64,000 nucleotides of DNA from Paractinoplanes ovalisporus (GTDB lineage Bacteria; Actinomycetota; Actinomycetes; Mycobacteriales; Micromonosporaceae): positions 1 to 64,000 of the forward strand of contig NZ_JAENHP010000016.1 of the NCBI RefSeq assembly GCF_016834655.1. Direction: 5' to 3'. Below are positions 41,069-49,960 of the stretch, in pieces. The notes under the pieces were generated by a model that saw only the letters and a program-made list of their open reading frames with translations, was not told where the DNA came from and did no database searches. Position numbers and translations under genes: made by a program. Every line of letters begins with the position of its first letter. Within the stretch, counting starts at the first letter, position 1.

Positions 41069-43930
41069 ATGGCAGCAGCCGCCACAACGGACTGGGTGCG
41101 GCTCACCCTCAACACCGCCTACAGCGACGTCTTCGTCTGGTACGACGACAGCCGCGGCGAGCAGGTGCGACCCGCTCTGACGGCTCCCCCGCCGCCCCTG
41201 GGATCGGAGTGGGTGCCGTTCCCCTCGGCCGGACCTCCGGGCCAGGTGCTCTGGCCCGCGCGGGCGACCCAGTTCCTGCTGGGCATGCTCGCCCGCCTGC
41301 CGATCGTGCGCCCGACCGCGCTCGAGCACGAGGACGACGTGACCAGGCTCGCTGTTCTGGTCAACGGGCCGGTGCCGTCGGACTGGCCGGCGACCCGGGA
41401 CCGGCTCCGTCGCGTTCTGGAGACGATCGGGCTGAACGACAGCCGGATCGTCCTCATGCCCGAGTCCCGGCCGGGCGGTCACCCGGCGTTCTCGTTGCCG
41501 TTCGACGTCGTCGTGACCACCGCGGATCACGACGACCTCACCGGCTCGGCCGGCCGTCTGGTTTCGACGCTCACCGACGAGGAACGGCAAGCGGCCTTGC
41601 GGATCCGATACACCGCGGGGATCGATCCTGATGTCAGCGCCGACGTTCTGGTCACCTCGGCCGCGGAACTGTCCTCGTCATCCGATGCGGTCCTCCATCT
41701 GCGGCCGCGCGTCGTCGTGGCCGTCGGCCCGGTCGATCCCGGTGTGCTGCCGGCCGGCACCTCGCTGGTCATGCTGGACCCGGAGGCAGAGGTCGGGCCG
41801 GCCGTCTTCGCCGGGCGGCTTCTCCGGGAATTCACCCACGACCTGCCCTTGCACGAGGCCGTCACCACGGCCGCAGCCGATCTCGGGATCTCTGCGACCC
41901 TGCGCACGACCCCGGCCGGACTGGATGACCTTCGGCTGTCCTCGGCCGTGCAGAGCTTCCAGGACCGAACCCACGACCTTCCGCGTTACCACTCGGTCGG
42001 CCGGCCGTCCGCGAGCGCCTTCTCCTATCTGGTGCCGCCGGCTGACCAACTGAACATCGCCGCGGACCGTGCCCAGACCATCGACTTCGAGTTCCTGCGG
42101 GAGTCGTCCGGGTTCGCCGACCTGGCGCGGGCGGAGCATGCGTGGGCGTTGGCGCAACCGGAACGGCAGATGATCGACACAGCCGGACGCGCCATCGCCG
42201 CACAGCCCGATGCTCTTGACGACCTTGTCCAGTCACAGAAGCGTCGCGCCACCCTCTGGCTGACACACGACCGGACGGCCTCCGCGGGCTTCCGCGTCTA
42301 CCGCATCGACGAGAGGGCGGTTCTCGCGCACGGCCGCACCTACGCGCTCCACGTCGGTATCGGGATCGACTGGCCGACCGACCTCGTCGACGCCGGCGCA
42401 CTTCCGATCGGCCAGATCCTGCCGCCCACCTCCGAGGCCGAGCACGCCCTCGATGTCGCCGTCTTCTCCAGCACGGCCGAAATCCTCGACCAGCCCTCGC
42501 AGCGGCTCTCCCTGCCCCGGATGGGGCCCAGCGAGATTCTCGACTTCCGGCTGCGCATGCCCACCGGCGGGGATTCCTGCCTCGTCCGGGTGCACATCTA
42601 CCATCGCGGGCACATCCTGCAGGCGTTCGCGCTGCGGATCACCCTGGACAGTCAGGAAGGGGACGCGGGACGGCCGGTGCTGCGCGCCGAGCTGGTCTAC
42701 AGCCGACGCCGGCAACTGCGCGATCTCGACGACATCCCACCGCGTCTGCTCAGCATCGCCACCAACGACGACAACAACGGCAGCCACCGGCTGATGTTCG
42801 GCGACACCGGCGGGGCGGTCCGGCTGAACGAGTCGCATATCAAGCCGGCTCGCGATTTCCTGCGGGACCAGATGGCCGACGTGTTCGCGTTGCTCGACTC
42901 GGCCGGTCACGTCCCGTCCGAGACGTTCGAGAGGCGTATCAAGGCGATGGCGCTTCGCGGGCAGGACCTGTGGGGGAAGTTCTTCGACGAGCAGCAGCAG
43001 GTGCAGGACAAGCTCGACGAGGTGGCCGCCGCTACCACCGGAACTCTGCAGGTCGTCCGGCTCGTGCCGGGTTTCGCGTTCCCGTGGGCGATGCTCTATG
43101 ACTGGGACCTGCCGGGGAAAGTGGCCGAGATCGAGGCCGCGGTCGTCTGCCGGGGCGTACGGGGCGGGCAGGTGTGCGATTGCGGTCCCACGACCGGGAA
43201 TTTCTGCGTCCGCGGCTTCTGGGGGATCCGGTTGGTCGTCGAGGAACTCGTGGCGCAGCAGGATGCCGACGACTACATCACCTCGGTGTCCGGCGCCGAC
43301 GACTTCCCGACGGTGGTCAGCACGGTCGGGCTCGTCCATGAGGATCACTGGGCGATGACGATGATCGACACGTTGGCCAAGGGCCTCGGCCCCGGTCGGT
43401 GCGAGGATCTGACCGCCGACCAGTCGCTGCTCGTACGGCTGTGGGATCCGCACCGCCGTCCCGCGGTGCTGGTGGTCGTCGGCCACCTGACGACCGCGCT
43501 GGTCGACTCCGAATCGCGCCACCCGCGCATCTACGTGCGGGCCACCGAGAAGTACCTGGACACGGCCAACCTGCGCACGGCGAAACGGACGAACGGGACC
43601 CGGCGGTGGGAGAAGCCCTACCGGCCGATCATCCTGCTGCTCGGCTGCGACACCGGACGCACCGGCCTCGACGACATGCACAGCTTCGTATCCAGCCTGT
43701 CCAGCGCCGGGGCCGCCGCCGTCATCGCCACCGAGGGAAAGATCGACACCCGGCTGGCCGGCGAGCTGGCCTGTGAGCTGGTGCCCGCGCTCGCGGAGCG
43801 CGGCGCCGGTGAGGCCCTGCGCTACTGGCGATCGCAACTCATGGCCGACGGCAACCCGCTCGGCCTGGTGTTCACCTGTTTCGGCAGCGCCGGCGCGGTC
43901 GTGCCGGCGCTTGCCGTCCGAACCCCATAG
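41069..43930 (+). CDS. CHAT-domain caspase-like protease with large N-terminal region
   Basis: 953 aa from ATG 41069 (AGGGA 5 bases upstream; a GTG at 40985 is an alternative). The C-terminal ~250 residues are a CHAT domain: His806 in VVVGHLTT and Cys860 in ILLLGCDTGR form the predicted dyad, followed by FVSSLSSAGAAAVIATEGKID and LVFTCFGSAGA. Residues about 430-560 look like a beta-sandwich (YALHVGIGID...LRMPTGGDSCLVRVHIYH). A four-cysteine cluster (VCRGVRGGQVCDCG..NFC, about 692-711) could bind zinc. CHAT proteases act in bacterial immune and cell-death systems. The small membrane-protein gene 11 bp downstream is probably its partner. Confidence 0.8.
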   Translation: MAAAATTDWVRLTLNTAYSDVFVWYDDSRGEQVRPALTAPPPPLGSEWVPFPSAGPPGQVLWPARATQFLLGMLARLPIVRPTALEHEDDVTRLAVLVNGPVPSDWPATRDRLRRVLETIGLNDSRIVLMPESRPGGHPAFSLPFDVVVTTADHDDLTGSAGRLVSTLTDEERQAALRIRYTAGIDPDVSADVLVTSAAELSSSSDAVLHLRPRVVVAVGPVDPGVLPAGTSLVMLDPEAEVGPAVFAGRLLREFTHDLPLHEAVTTAAADLGISATLRTTPAGLDDLRLSSAVQSFQDRTHDLPRYHSVGRPSASAFSYLVPPADQLNIAADRAQTIDFEFLRESSGFADLARAEHAWALAQPERQMIDTAGRAIAAQPDALDDLVQSQKRRATLWLTHDRTASAGFRVYRIDERAVLAHGRTYALHVGIGIDWPTDLVDAGALPIGQILPPTSEAEHALDVAVFSSTAEILDQPSQRLSLPRMGPSEILDFRLRMPTGGDSCLVRVHIYHRGHILQAFALRITLDSQEGDAGRPVLRAELVYSRRRQLRDLDDIPPRLLSIATNDDNNGSHRLMFGDTGGAVRLNESHIKPARDFLRDQMADVFALLDSAGHVPSETFERRIKAMALRGQDLWGKFFDEQQQVQDKLDEVAAATTGTLQVVRLVPGFAFPWAMLYDWDLPGKVAEIEAAVVCRGVRGGQVCDCGPTTGNFCVRGFWGIRLVVEELVAQQDADDYITSVSGADDFPTVVSTVGLVHEDHWAMTMIDTLAKGLGPGRCEDLTADQSLLVRLWDPHRRPAVLVVVGHLTTALVDSESRHPRIYVRATEKYLDTANLRTAKRTNGTRRWEKPYRPIILLLGCDTGRTGLDDMHSFVSSLSSAGAAAVIATEGKIDTRLAGELACELVPALAERGAGEALRYWRSQLMADGNPLGLVFTCFGSAGAVVPALAVRTP

Positions 43931-43941
43931 AAGGAGACATG

Positions 43942-44295
43942 ATGGTCGTCAGTTTCGGAGCGTGCTGTTTCGGCATCGTCATCGGCTACGTCGCCTACCG
44001 CACCCTGATCCGCACCGACAGCTCGTCGATCTCCGACATCGCCGCCGTGGTCGCCGCCGTCGGTGGTGGCGCCGTGACGCAGCTCTACGATCCGACGGCG
44101 GGGGACGCGTTCGGCTGGTACGCCATCGGGCTGCTGATCGGCATGGCGGTGTTCCTGGTGCTCCGGCTTGTCCTCGAACATCCGCAGACTCCACGCAAGC
44201 CGGAGGATCCTCCGCAGCCGACCGTCCTGGGTGACTCCCCGGTCATCAGCGACAGCGGATCCGGCAGCGCGCGACAGGACATCTTCGGCACCTGA
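43942..44295 (+). CDS. Small membrane protein linked to the CHAT protease gene
   Basis: About 117 aa. Two ATGs are adjacent (43939, 43942); AAGGAG is 2 and 5 bases before them, favouring the second. Hydrophobic segments at about 3-20 (SFGACCFGIVIGYVAYR), 31-46 (DIAAVVAAVGGGAVTQLY) and 55-75 (WYAIGLLIGMAVFLVLRLV) are followed by a charged, proline-rich tail of 40 residues (HPQTPRKPEDPPQP...). No known family. Operon position suggests it is a substrate, anchor or membrane effector of the CHAT protease. Confidence 0.75.
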   Translation: MVVSFGACCFGIVIGYVAYRTLIRTDSSSISDIAAVVAAVGGGAVTQLYDPTAGDAFGWYAIGLLIGMAVFLVLRLVLEHPQTPRKPEDPPQPTVLGDSPVISDSGSGSARQDIFGT

Positions 44296-44342
44296 CCGCC
44301 GGGGCGCCCTGATCAGCAGGCGAGGGCGATTAGGACGCCCGC

Positions 44343-46109
44343 TCAGCAGGCGGGGTCGAGCAGGGCGCAATGGCGGCCGTACAAGCCCGCGAGCGGGTTA
44401 ACCCGGTAACGGTCGTGGTAGATCTGCTCGACCAGGTGCACGCCGACCAGGCGGTCGAGGTGATGGCGGACGGCGGGGACCGGCAGCGTCGCCGCCTCGG
44501 CCGCACCCTCGGTCGAGAACGCGCGGCTCCTGTGGGTGGCCAGGCGGCGCATCAGGTCGGCCGTCTCGGGGTCGAGGCGGCGGTAGGACCAGGACAGCGA
44601 ACGGGGTAGGTCACCCGAGGCGCCGTCGCCCGCGTCGAGGGCGGCCAGGCGGTGCGGTTCGTCGGACAGCTCGGCTGCCCAGGAGGCCGGGGACACGTGG
44701 GGCAGGCGGGCCATGCGCTCGGCCAGGATGCGCAACGCCAGCGGTGTGCGGTCGCACAACTCGGCCAGGCGGGTCGCCTCTTCGGTGCCGGGGCGCAGAC
44801 CGAGCAGGGCCGACGCCTCGGCCGGTTCCAGGCGGGGCACGGTCACCCGCACGGCGCCGTCGTGCACCACCAGGCCGCGCAGCTGGTTGCGGCTGGTGAC
44901 GACCGTGGTCGTGCCGGGGCCGGGCAGCAGGGGGCGCACCTGGTCGGCGTCGAGCGCGTTGTCGAGCAGGACGGCCATCCGCCGGTTCGTGGTGAGCGTG
45001 CGGAACAGCTGGGCCCGGGCCGTGGCCTCGCAGGGGATCTCGGCCGCGGCCACGCCCAGCTCCTCGAGCAGGGCGGCCAACGCCTCGGACACCTCCATCG
45101 GGGGCTCGTCGGCATAGCCGCGCAGGTCGAGATAGAGCCGGCCGTCGGGGTGGTCGGCCGCGTTGTCGTGCAACCAGCGCAGCGCCAGGGCCGACTTGCC
45201 GATGCCGGCCGGCCCGTCCAGCACGAGCACCGCCGCCTCCTCGTCGCGGTGCCAGTCGAGGGTCGCGAACTCCTCGGCCCGGCCGACGAAGCGGGGCGCC
45301 CCAGCGGGCAGCGACTGGGGCACCGCGACCGGCGCCGGCGGGACGACCTGCACCGGGGTGGTTCCCTCGGCCAGCAGCGGGTGGAGGCCGTCGCCGCGCA
45401 GGATCTGCTGGTGGACCTCGCGCAGTTCGGCGCCGGGTTCGACCCCCAGCTCGTCGATGAAGCGGTGCGACAGGGTCTGGTAGGCGCTGAGCGCCTCGGC
45501 CTGGCGGCCCTGCCGATAGAGCGCGGCCATCAGCTGCACCCAGAAGCGTTCCCGGAACGGGTGTTCGACGGTCAGCTGCCGCAGCTCGGGGACGACCCCG
45601 TCGGTGCGGTGCAGCAGCAGGTCGACCTCGATGCGCCGTTCCAGGGCCAGCAGCCGGCGCTCGTCGATCGAGGGCAGGTCCATCTCGTGCAGCCACGGCG
45701 AGGCCACATCGGCGCAGGCCGGGCCGCGCCACAGGTCGAGCGCCGCGCGCAGCAGGCGGGCCTCGGCGTCGAGGGCGGGGGCGGCCGCGGCCTCGTCGGC
45801 CAGCCGGTCGAACTCGTGCAGGTCGAGCTCGCCGGGCGCGACCAGCAGCGAATAGCCGGCCGGGCCGGTGACCACTGAGCCGGGCCAGGGCAGTTCGTGG
45901 CGCAGCCGCACGATGTTGGTCTGCACCACGCGGCGCATCGAGTGGGGGGCGTCGCCGGCCCACATGCGCTGGGCGAGCTGGGCCACCGACAGCTGCTGGT
46001 TGGCGTGCAGCAGCAGCGCGGCCAGCATGGTCCGGACCTTGCCCCCGGTCACCGGCCGGGTCTGCTGCTCGTGCTCCACCAGCAGCGGACCGAGGATCTG
46101 ATATCGCAT
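44343..46109 (-). CDS. SARP-family regulator with NB-ARC ATPase domain (AfsR-like)
   Basis: 588 aa from ATG 46109 with GGGGGAGGTGAG just before it. Winged-helix DNA-binding domain (about 1-95, RYQILGPLLVEHEQQTRPVTGGKVRTMLAALLL), BTAD (100-245), then NB-ARC (about 280-560) with Walker A DGPAGIGKSALAL and AVLLDNALDADQVRPLLPGPG. AfsR has a further TPR domain, which is absent here. SARPs usually activate antibiotic clusters; none is visible in the window, so it may act on distant genes or be linked to the adjacent CHAT pair. Confidence 0.92.
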   Translation of the reverse strand: MRYQILGPLLVEHEQQTRPVTGGKVRTMLAALLLHANQQLSVAQLAQRMWAGDAPHSMRRVVQTNIVRLRHELPWPGSVVTGPAGYSLLVAPGELDLHEFDRLADEAAAAPALDAEARLLRAALDLWRGPACADVASPWLHEMDLPSIDERRLLALERRIEVDLLLHRTDGVVPELRQLTVEHPFRERFWVQLMAALYRQGRQAEALSAYQTLSHRFIDELGVEPGAELREVHQQILRGDGLHPLLAEGTTPVQVVPPAPVAVPQSLPAGAPRFVGRAEEFATLDWHRDEEAAVLVLDGPAGIGKSALALRWLHDNAADHPDGRLYLDLRGYADEPPMEVSEALAALLEELGVAAAEIPCEATARAQLFRTLTTNRRMAVLLDNALDADQVRPLLPGPGTTTVVTSRNQLRGLVVHDGAVRVTVPRLEPAEASALLGLRPGTEEATRLAELCDRTPLALRILAERMARLPHVSPASWAAELSDEPHRLAALDAGDGASGDLPRSLSWSYRRLDPETADLMRRLATHRSRAFSTEGAAEAATLPVPAVRHHLDRLVGVHLVEQIYHDRYRVNPLAGLYGRHCALLDPAC

Positions 46110-46291
46110 GCTCACCTCCCCCGTGAAACGCCGCCCTCGGGCGCGAACAGGGCCCACGCTTCGACAAACCTGACCAGACCGTAGACACCTCGACCCGGCC
46201 TCGCTACCCCGCGAACGGCCTGCCTTCTCGCGACAGAGGCAAAAGCGACACGGTTCGTACGCGTACCACCGTGCAAAAAGGACCCTCGGCG

Positions 46292-47540
46292 TCAGACGCG
46301 GCTCATCCGTTTCGTCCGGTACATGGCGGCGTCGGCGGCGGCCAGGGCCTCGTCCGGTGACTGTCCCGGGCCGGCCAGGCCGAAGCCGATGCTGCCGCCC
46401 GCGCGGGCCACTCCCCCGTCCACCGCGAACTGTTCGTCGAAACACATCCGCACCGCTTCGGCCGTCCGCTCCGCCTCCGGGGCGCCGGCTCCGGGCAGCA
46501 GCACGGCGAACTCGTCACCGCCGAGCCGGGCCACGGTCGCGGCCGGCCCGCACACCCCGCTCACCCGCTCGGCCACCCCGCGCAGCAGGTCGTCACCGGC
46601 GTGGTGCCCGAGCGTGTCGTTGACCGCCTTGAAACCGTCAAGATCGATCAGCAGGACCGCGTACGGCTCCCCGGCCGCGACCACGGTCTCGAAGCGTTCC
46701 CACAGCAGGGCCCGGTTGGGCAGCCCGGTCAGCGCGTCGTGGAAAGCGGCCCGCTGCAGCCGCTCCTCGTAGTCGCGCCGCGCGGTCACGTCGGCCAGGG
46801 CCAGGATCGTGCCGTTCTCGGCCGGCACGGTCTCGACCAGCACCCGCACGCACACCCCGTCCCCGCGGACCAGGCGCAGCTCAAGACCCGTCACCCCGGC
46901 CGGCAGGCGCCACAGGTCGACCGGTGCGCCGTCATCCCCGTACGCGGAAAGCTCGTTGATCTCGCCGGTCAGGGCGGCCGCGGCCGGGTTGATGAGCACG
47001 ATCCCGCCGTCGCCGTCCACCACGATCACCGGGGACGGCAGCCGGCGCAGCAGCTCGGCGCGCTCCCGGCTCTGCCCCTCGAGACGCCGCAGCAGCACCT
47101 GCATGCCATAGACGAGGAACGTGACGAACATCCCGGCGGTGGCGCCCGGCTGCATGTTGATCCCGGCCACCAGCGGCACGGCGACGGTGAGCCCCACGAA
47201 TCCGGCGACCGTCGGCACGAGGCGGCGCAGGGGCCCGGAGACCGCGCGGAAGAACAGCAGGAAGTACATCAGGCACAGCACCGGGTCGAGGTTTGCCGAC
47301 CGCGACCAGCGCGACCCAGAGCGCGGCCAGGTCCAGCAGGTCGGCCGTGATCGGCGCCAACCGGCCGGTGCGGTACTCGAGAAAGCGTCCGGCCAGCACG
47401 AACGCGAGCACGGCGGCGGCCACGAGCAGCCTTGTCGGCGTCGTGCCGGTCATGCCCGCGTGCACCAGCGCCATCGCGGACACGGGCAGCATGCACAGCA
47501 GGAACGACAGGCGAAGGCTGCGCAGCGGGTCACGGCTCAC
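46292..47540 (-). pseudogene. PAS-GGDEF diguanylate cyclase broken by a single-base frameshift
   Basis: From a GTG at 47540 one frame gives SRDPLRSLRLSFLLCMLPVSAMALVHAG...LDLAALWVALVAVG, then at the AAA/TTT run 47292-47294 the frame must change to continue NLDPVLCLMYFLLFFRAVSGPLRRLV, PAS (SPVIVVDGDGGIVLINPAAAAL) and an intact GGDEF domain (ARLGGDEFAVLL). Deleting one A restores WVALVAVGNLDPVLCL, a continuous membrane region. The C-terminal part (46292-47281) could still start at an internal codon with an active GGDEF. A sequencing error is possible. Confidence 0.8.
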
Positions 47541-47575
47541 CGCATCAGCCTGCCTGTCATGGGGTCGCCGCCCGG

Positions 47576-48742
47576 TTATCCGCTCGGTTGCCGTCCGGTT
47601 GCGGGCAGGCGGACCCGCACCGCCAGCCCGCCGGACGGCCCGGGTTCGGCGGTCACCGTGCCACCGTGGGCGCGGGCCACCGCCCGGACGATCGACAGGC
47701 CGAGGCCGGTGCCGGTCGCCGAGCCGACCCGGTCGGTCAGGCGCTGAAAAGGCTCGAACAGCCCCGGGATCTCGAACGCGGCGATCAACGGCCCGGTGTT
47801 GGTCACCGTCAGCTCGCCCGGCCCGCAGGTCACGGTGACCGACCCGCCGGCGACGTTGTAGGCGACCGCGTTCTCGATCAGGTTCTGCACCAGGCGTTCG
47901 AGCAGCACCGGGTCGCCGGTCACGGCCGACGGCGACGTCGTCACGTTCACCGCCACCGGGCCGGGCGGAACCAGCGAGACCACGTGGGCGGTGACGGCGG
48001 CGAGGTCGACCGGCACCGGGCCGGCCAGTTCCTGGTCGCCGCGGGCGAGCAGCAGCAGGCCGTCGATCAGCCGTTCGTGCCGGGCGTTGACCACCAGCAG
48101 GGTCTCGCCGAGGCGGCGCACGTCGGGCGAGGGGTCGGGGTGGGCCAGCGCGACCTCGATCAGGGTGCGGTTGATCGCCAGTGGGGTGCGCAGCTCGTGG
48201 GAGGCGTTGGCGGCGAACCGGCGCTGCGCCGCGAACGCCGCGTCGAGCCGGGCCAGCATCTCGTCGAACGTGTCGGCCAGCCGGCGCAGCTCGTCGTGCG
48301 GCCCGGTCATGCCGATGCGCTCGTGCAGGCTGCGCCCGGCGACCCGGCGGGCGGTCGCGGTGATCTCGGCGAGCGGGCGCAGCGTGCGGCCGGCCGCGAG
48401 CCAGGCCGCCCACACCCCGGCCGCACCGACCACGGCCAGCGCCAGCCCGCCCTGCTGGAGCAGGGACTCGAGGGTCGCCGTACGGAACTCGGCCTGCAGG
48501 TCGTGGGCCACCTCGGTGCTGCGGATGAGCTCGGACACCGGCTGGGCCGGCGCGGCGGCGACCGAGGACGCGTCGGACGGGGTCCCGGCGATCGCCAGCA
48601 CCGCGGCGGCGCTCACCGGCTGGCGGTTGAGCGCCTGTCCCAGCAGCACGTAGGTGACGCTCAGCAGTGCCGCCCCGGCCAGCACGAACAGGCCGCCGTA
48701 GAGGACGGTCAGGCGCAGGCGGACGGTCCAGCGGTGGCTCAT
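47576..48742 (-). CDS. Sensor histidine kinase
   Basis: 388 aa. Membrane helices at about 10-34 and 97-118, outer domain of ~60 residues, HAMP, His182 in NASHELRTPLAIN, N-box LVQNLIENAVAYN, G-box TGTGLGLSIVRA. The ATG overlaps the regulator stop (ATGA). The pair is divergent from the lipoprotein/adaptor/ABC operon at 49478, which it very probably controls, as in other actinomycete peptide-antibiotic resistance modules. Confidence 0.92.
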   Translation of the reverse strand: MSHRWTVRLRLTVLYGGLFVLAGAALLSVTYVLLGQALNRQPVSAAAVLAIAGTPSDASSVAAAPAQPVSELIRSTEVAHDLQAEFRTATLESLLQQGGLALAVVGAAGVWAAWLAAGRTLRPLAEITATARRVAGRSLHERIGMTGPHDELRRLADTFDEMLARLDAAFAAQRRFAANASHELRTPLAINRTLIEVALAHPDPSPDVRRLGETLLVVNARHERLIDGLLLLARGDQELAGPVPVDLAAVTAHVVSLVPPGPVAVNVTTSPSAVTGDPVLLERLVQNLIENAVAYNVAGGSVTVTCGPGELTVTNTGPLIAAFEIPGLFEPFQRLTDRVGSATGTGLGLSIVRAVARAHGGTVTAEPGPSGGLAVRVRLPATGRQPSG

Positions 48743-49389
48743 CGGATCTGGTACCCCACTCCGGTGACGGTCTCGACCACCTGGGGCGGGCCGAGCTTGC
48801 GCCGCAGCGTCATCATCGTCACCCGTACGGCGTTGGTGAACGGATCGGTGTGTTCGTCCCAGGCCCGTTCCAGCAGCTGCTCGGTGGTGACCACGGCGCC
48901 GTCGGCGCGCAGCAGCTCCTCCAGCACGGCGAACTCCTTGCGGGACAACCCGACCACCCGGCCGTCGCGGAAGACCTCGCGGTGGGCGGTGTCCAGGCGC
49001 AGACCGGACCGTTCCAGCACCGGCGGCGCGGCGGGACGGGCCCGGCGGCCCAGGGCGCGGACCCGGGCCACCAGTTCGGCAAAGGCGAACGGCTTGGTCA
49101 GGTAGTCGTCCGCGCCCAGATCGAGGCCGCGGACCCGGTCGGTGAGGTCGCCGGCGGCGGTGAGCATGAGGATGCGGACGTCACCACCGGCGACTGCCCG
49201 GCACACGTCGTCGCCGTGCACGCGGGGCAGGTCCCGGTCGAGCACCAGCACGTCGTACTCGTTGACCGCGAGCCGCTGCAGGGCCATGTCACCGTCGTGC
49301 ACGGTGTCGACGGCGAGCGCCTGGAGCCGCAGCCCCTCGGCGATCGCCTCCGCCATCACGACCTCGTCCTCGGCGATCAGAACACGCAT
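48739..49389 (-). CDS. OmpR-family response regulator
   Basis: 216 aa: receiver with AEDE, phospho-acceptor Asp in VLVLDRDLPRVHGDDV, LTKPF; winged helix with VRVTMMTLRRKLGPP and TGVGYQIR. Start ATG 49389 leaves an 88-bp spacer to the divergent lipoprotein gene, where the shared promoter would lie. Confidence 0.93.
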   Translation of the reverse strand: MRVLIAEDEVVMAEAIAEGLRLQALAVDTVHDGDMALQRLAVNEYDVLVLDRDLPRVHGDDVCRAVAGGDVRILMLTAAGDLTDRVRGLDLGADDYLTKPFAFAELVARVRALGRRARPAAPPVLERSGLRLDTAHREVFRDGRVVGLSRKEFAVLEELLRADGAVVTTEQLLERAWDEHTDPFTNAVRVTMMTLRRKLGPPQVVETVTGVGYQIR

Positions 49390-49477
49390 CGGGACATGGT
49401 TACCGGCCCGGCTATAAGAATCCTGTAAGCGTCCGCGCTGATGATGATCTTATGGCCGGACGGGTGTGCTGGGCCGC

Positions 49478-49960
49478 ATGCGAAAACTCCTCGTACCCCT
49501 GATGCTCCTGGCCCTGCCCCTCGCCGCCTGCTCCCCGTCCGAGAGGAGCGCTGCGCCGAATCCGTCGGCCTCCGCCACCGATCAGAACGCCCAGTTGCGC
49601 GCGTACGCGAAATGCATGCGGGCGAACGGCGTGGACATGCCCGACCCGAACGCGGACGGCGTGCTCTCGATGCCCGGGATCAAGGCGGACTCGCCCGAGA
49701 TGAAGAACGTGGAGGCGGCCGCCGAGAAGTGCCGGGATCTGGCCCCGGCCATGGACGAACCCCGCAAGATCTCGGCCGAGGACCTGGCCAAGGCGCGCGA
49801 GCTGTCGAAGTGCATGCGCGAGAACGGACTGCCGGACTTCCCCGACCCCGACCCGGAGACGGGCGCGGTGTCGCTCTCCGGGACGACCGTCGACATGAAG
49901 AAGATGGAAGCGGCGGGCGACAAGTGCGGCGGCATGGTTCCCATGATGGGCGTGGGCTGA
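49478..49960 (+). CDS. Small lipoprotein with duplicated cysteine-containing repeat
   Basis: 160 aa. Lipobox LPLAAC at about residue 18 marks it as a lipoprotein. Two copies of the same motif follow: YAKCMRANGVDMPDPN...AAAEKC and LSKCMRENGLPDFPDP...AAGDKC, each with two cysteines that could form a disulfide. ATG 49478 is chosen over a GTG at 49466. Its stop overlaps the start of the adaptor gene (TGATG). This family is common beside MacB-like exporters; its role may be binding a peptide or metal outside the cell. Confidence 0.85.
   Translation: MRKLLVPLMLLALPLAACSPSERSAAPNPSASATDQNAQLRAYAKCMRANGVDMPDPNADGVLSMPGIKADSPEMKNVEAAAEKCRDLAPAMDEPRKISAEDLAKARELSKCMRENGLPDFPDPDPETGAVSLSGTTVDMKKMEAAGDKCGGMVPMMGVG

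Noticed and set aside
44296..44342. Small hidden gene between the CHAT partner and the SARP gene
   Set aside because: Only 47 bp; it contains an imperfect copy of the SARP 3' end (TCAGCAGGCG) rather than coding sequence.
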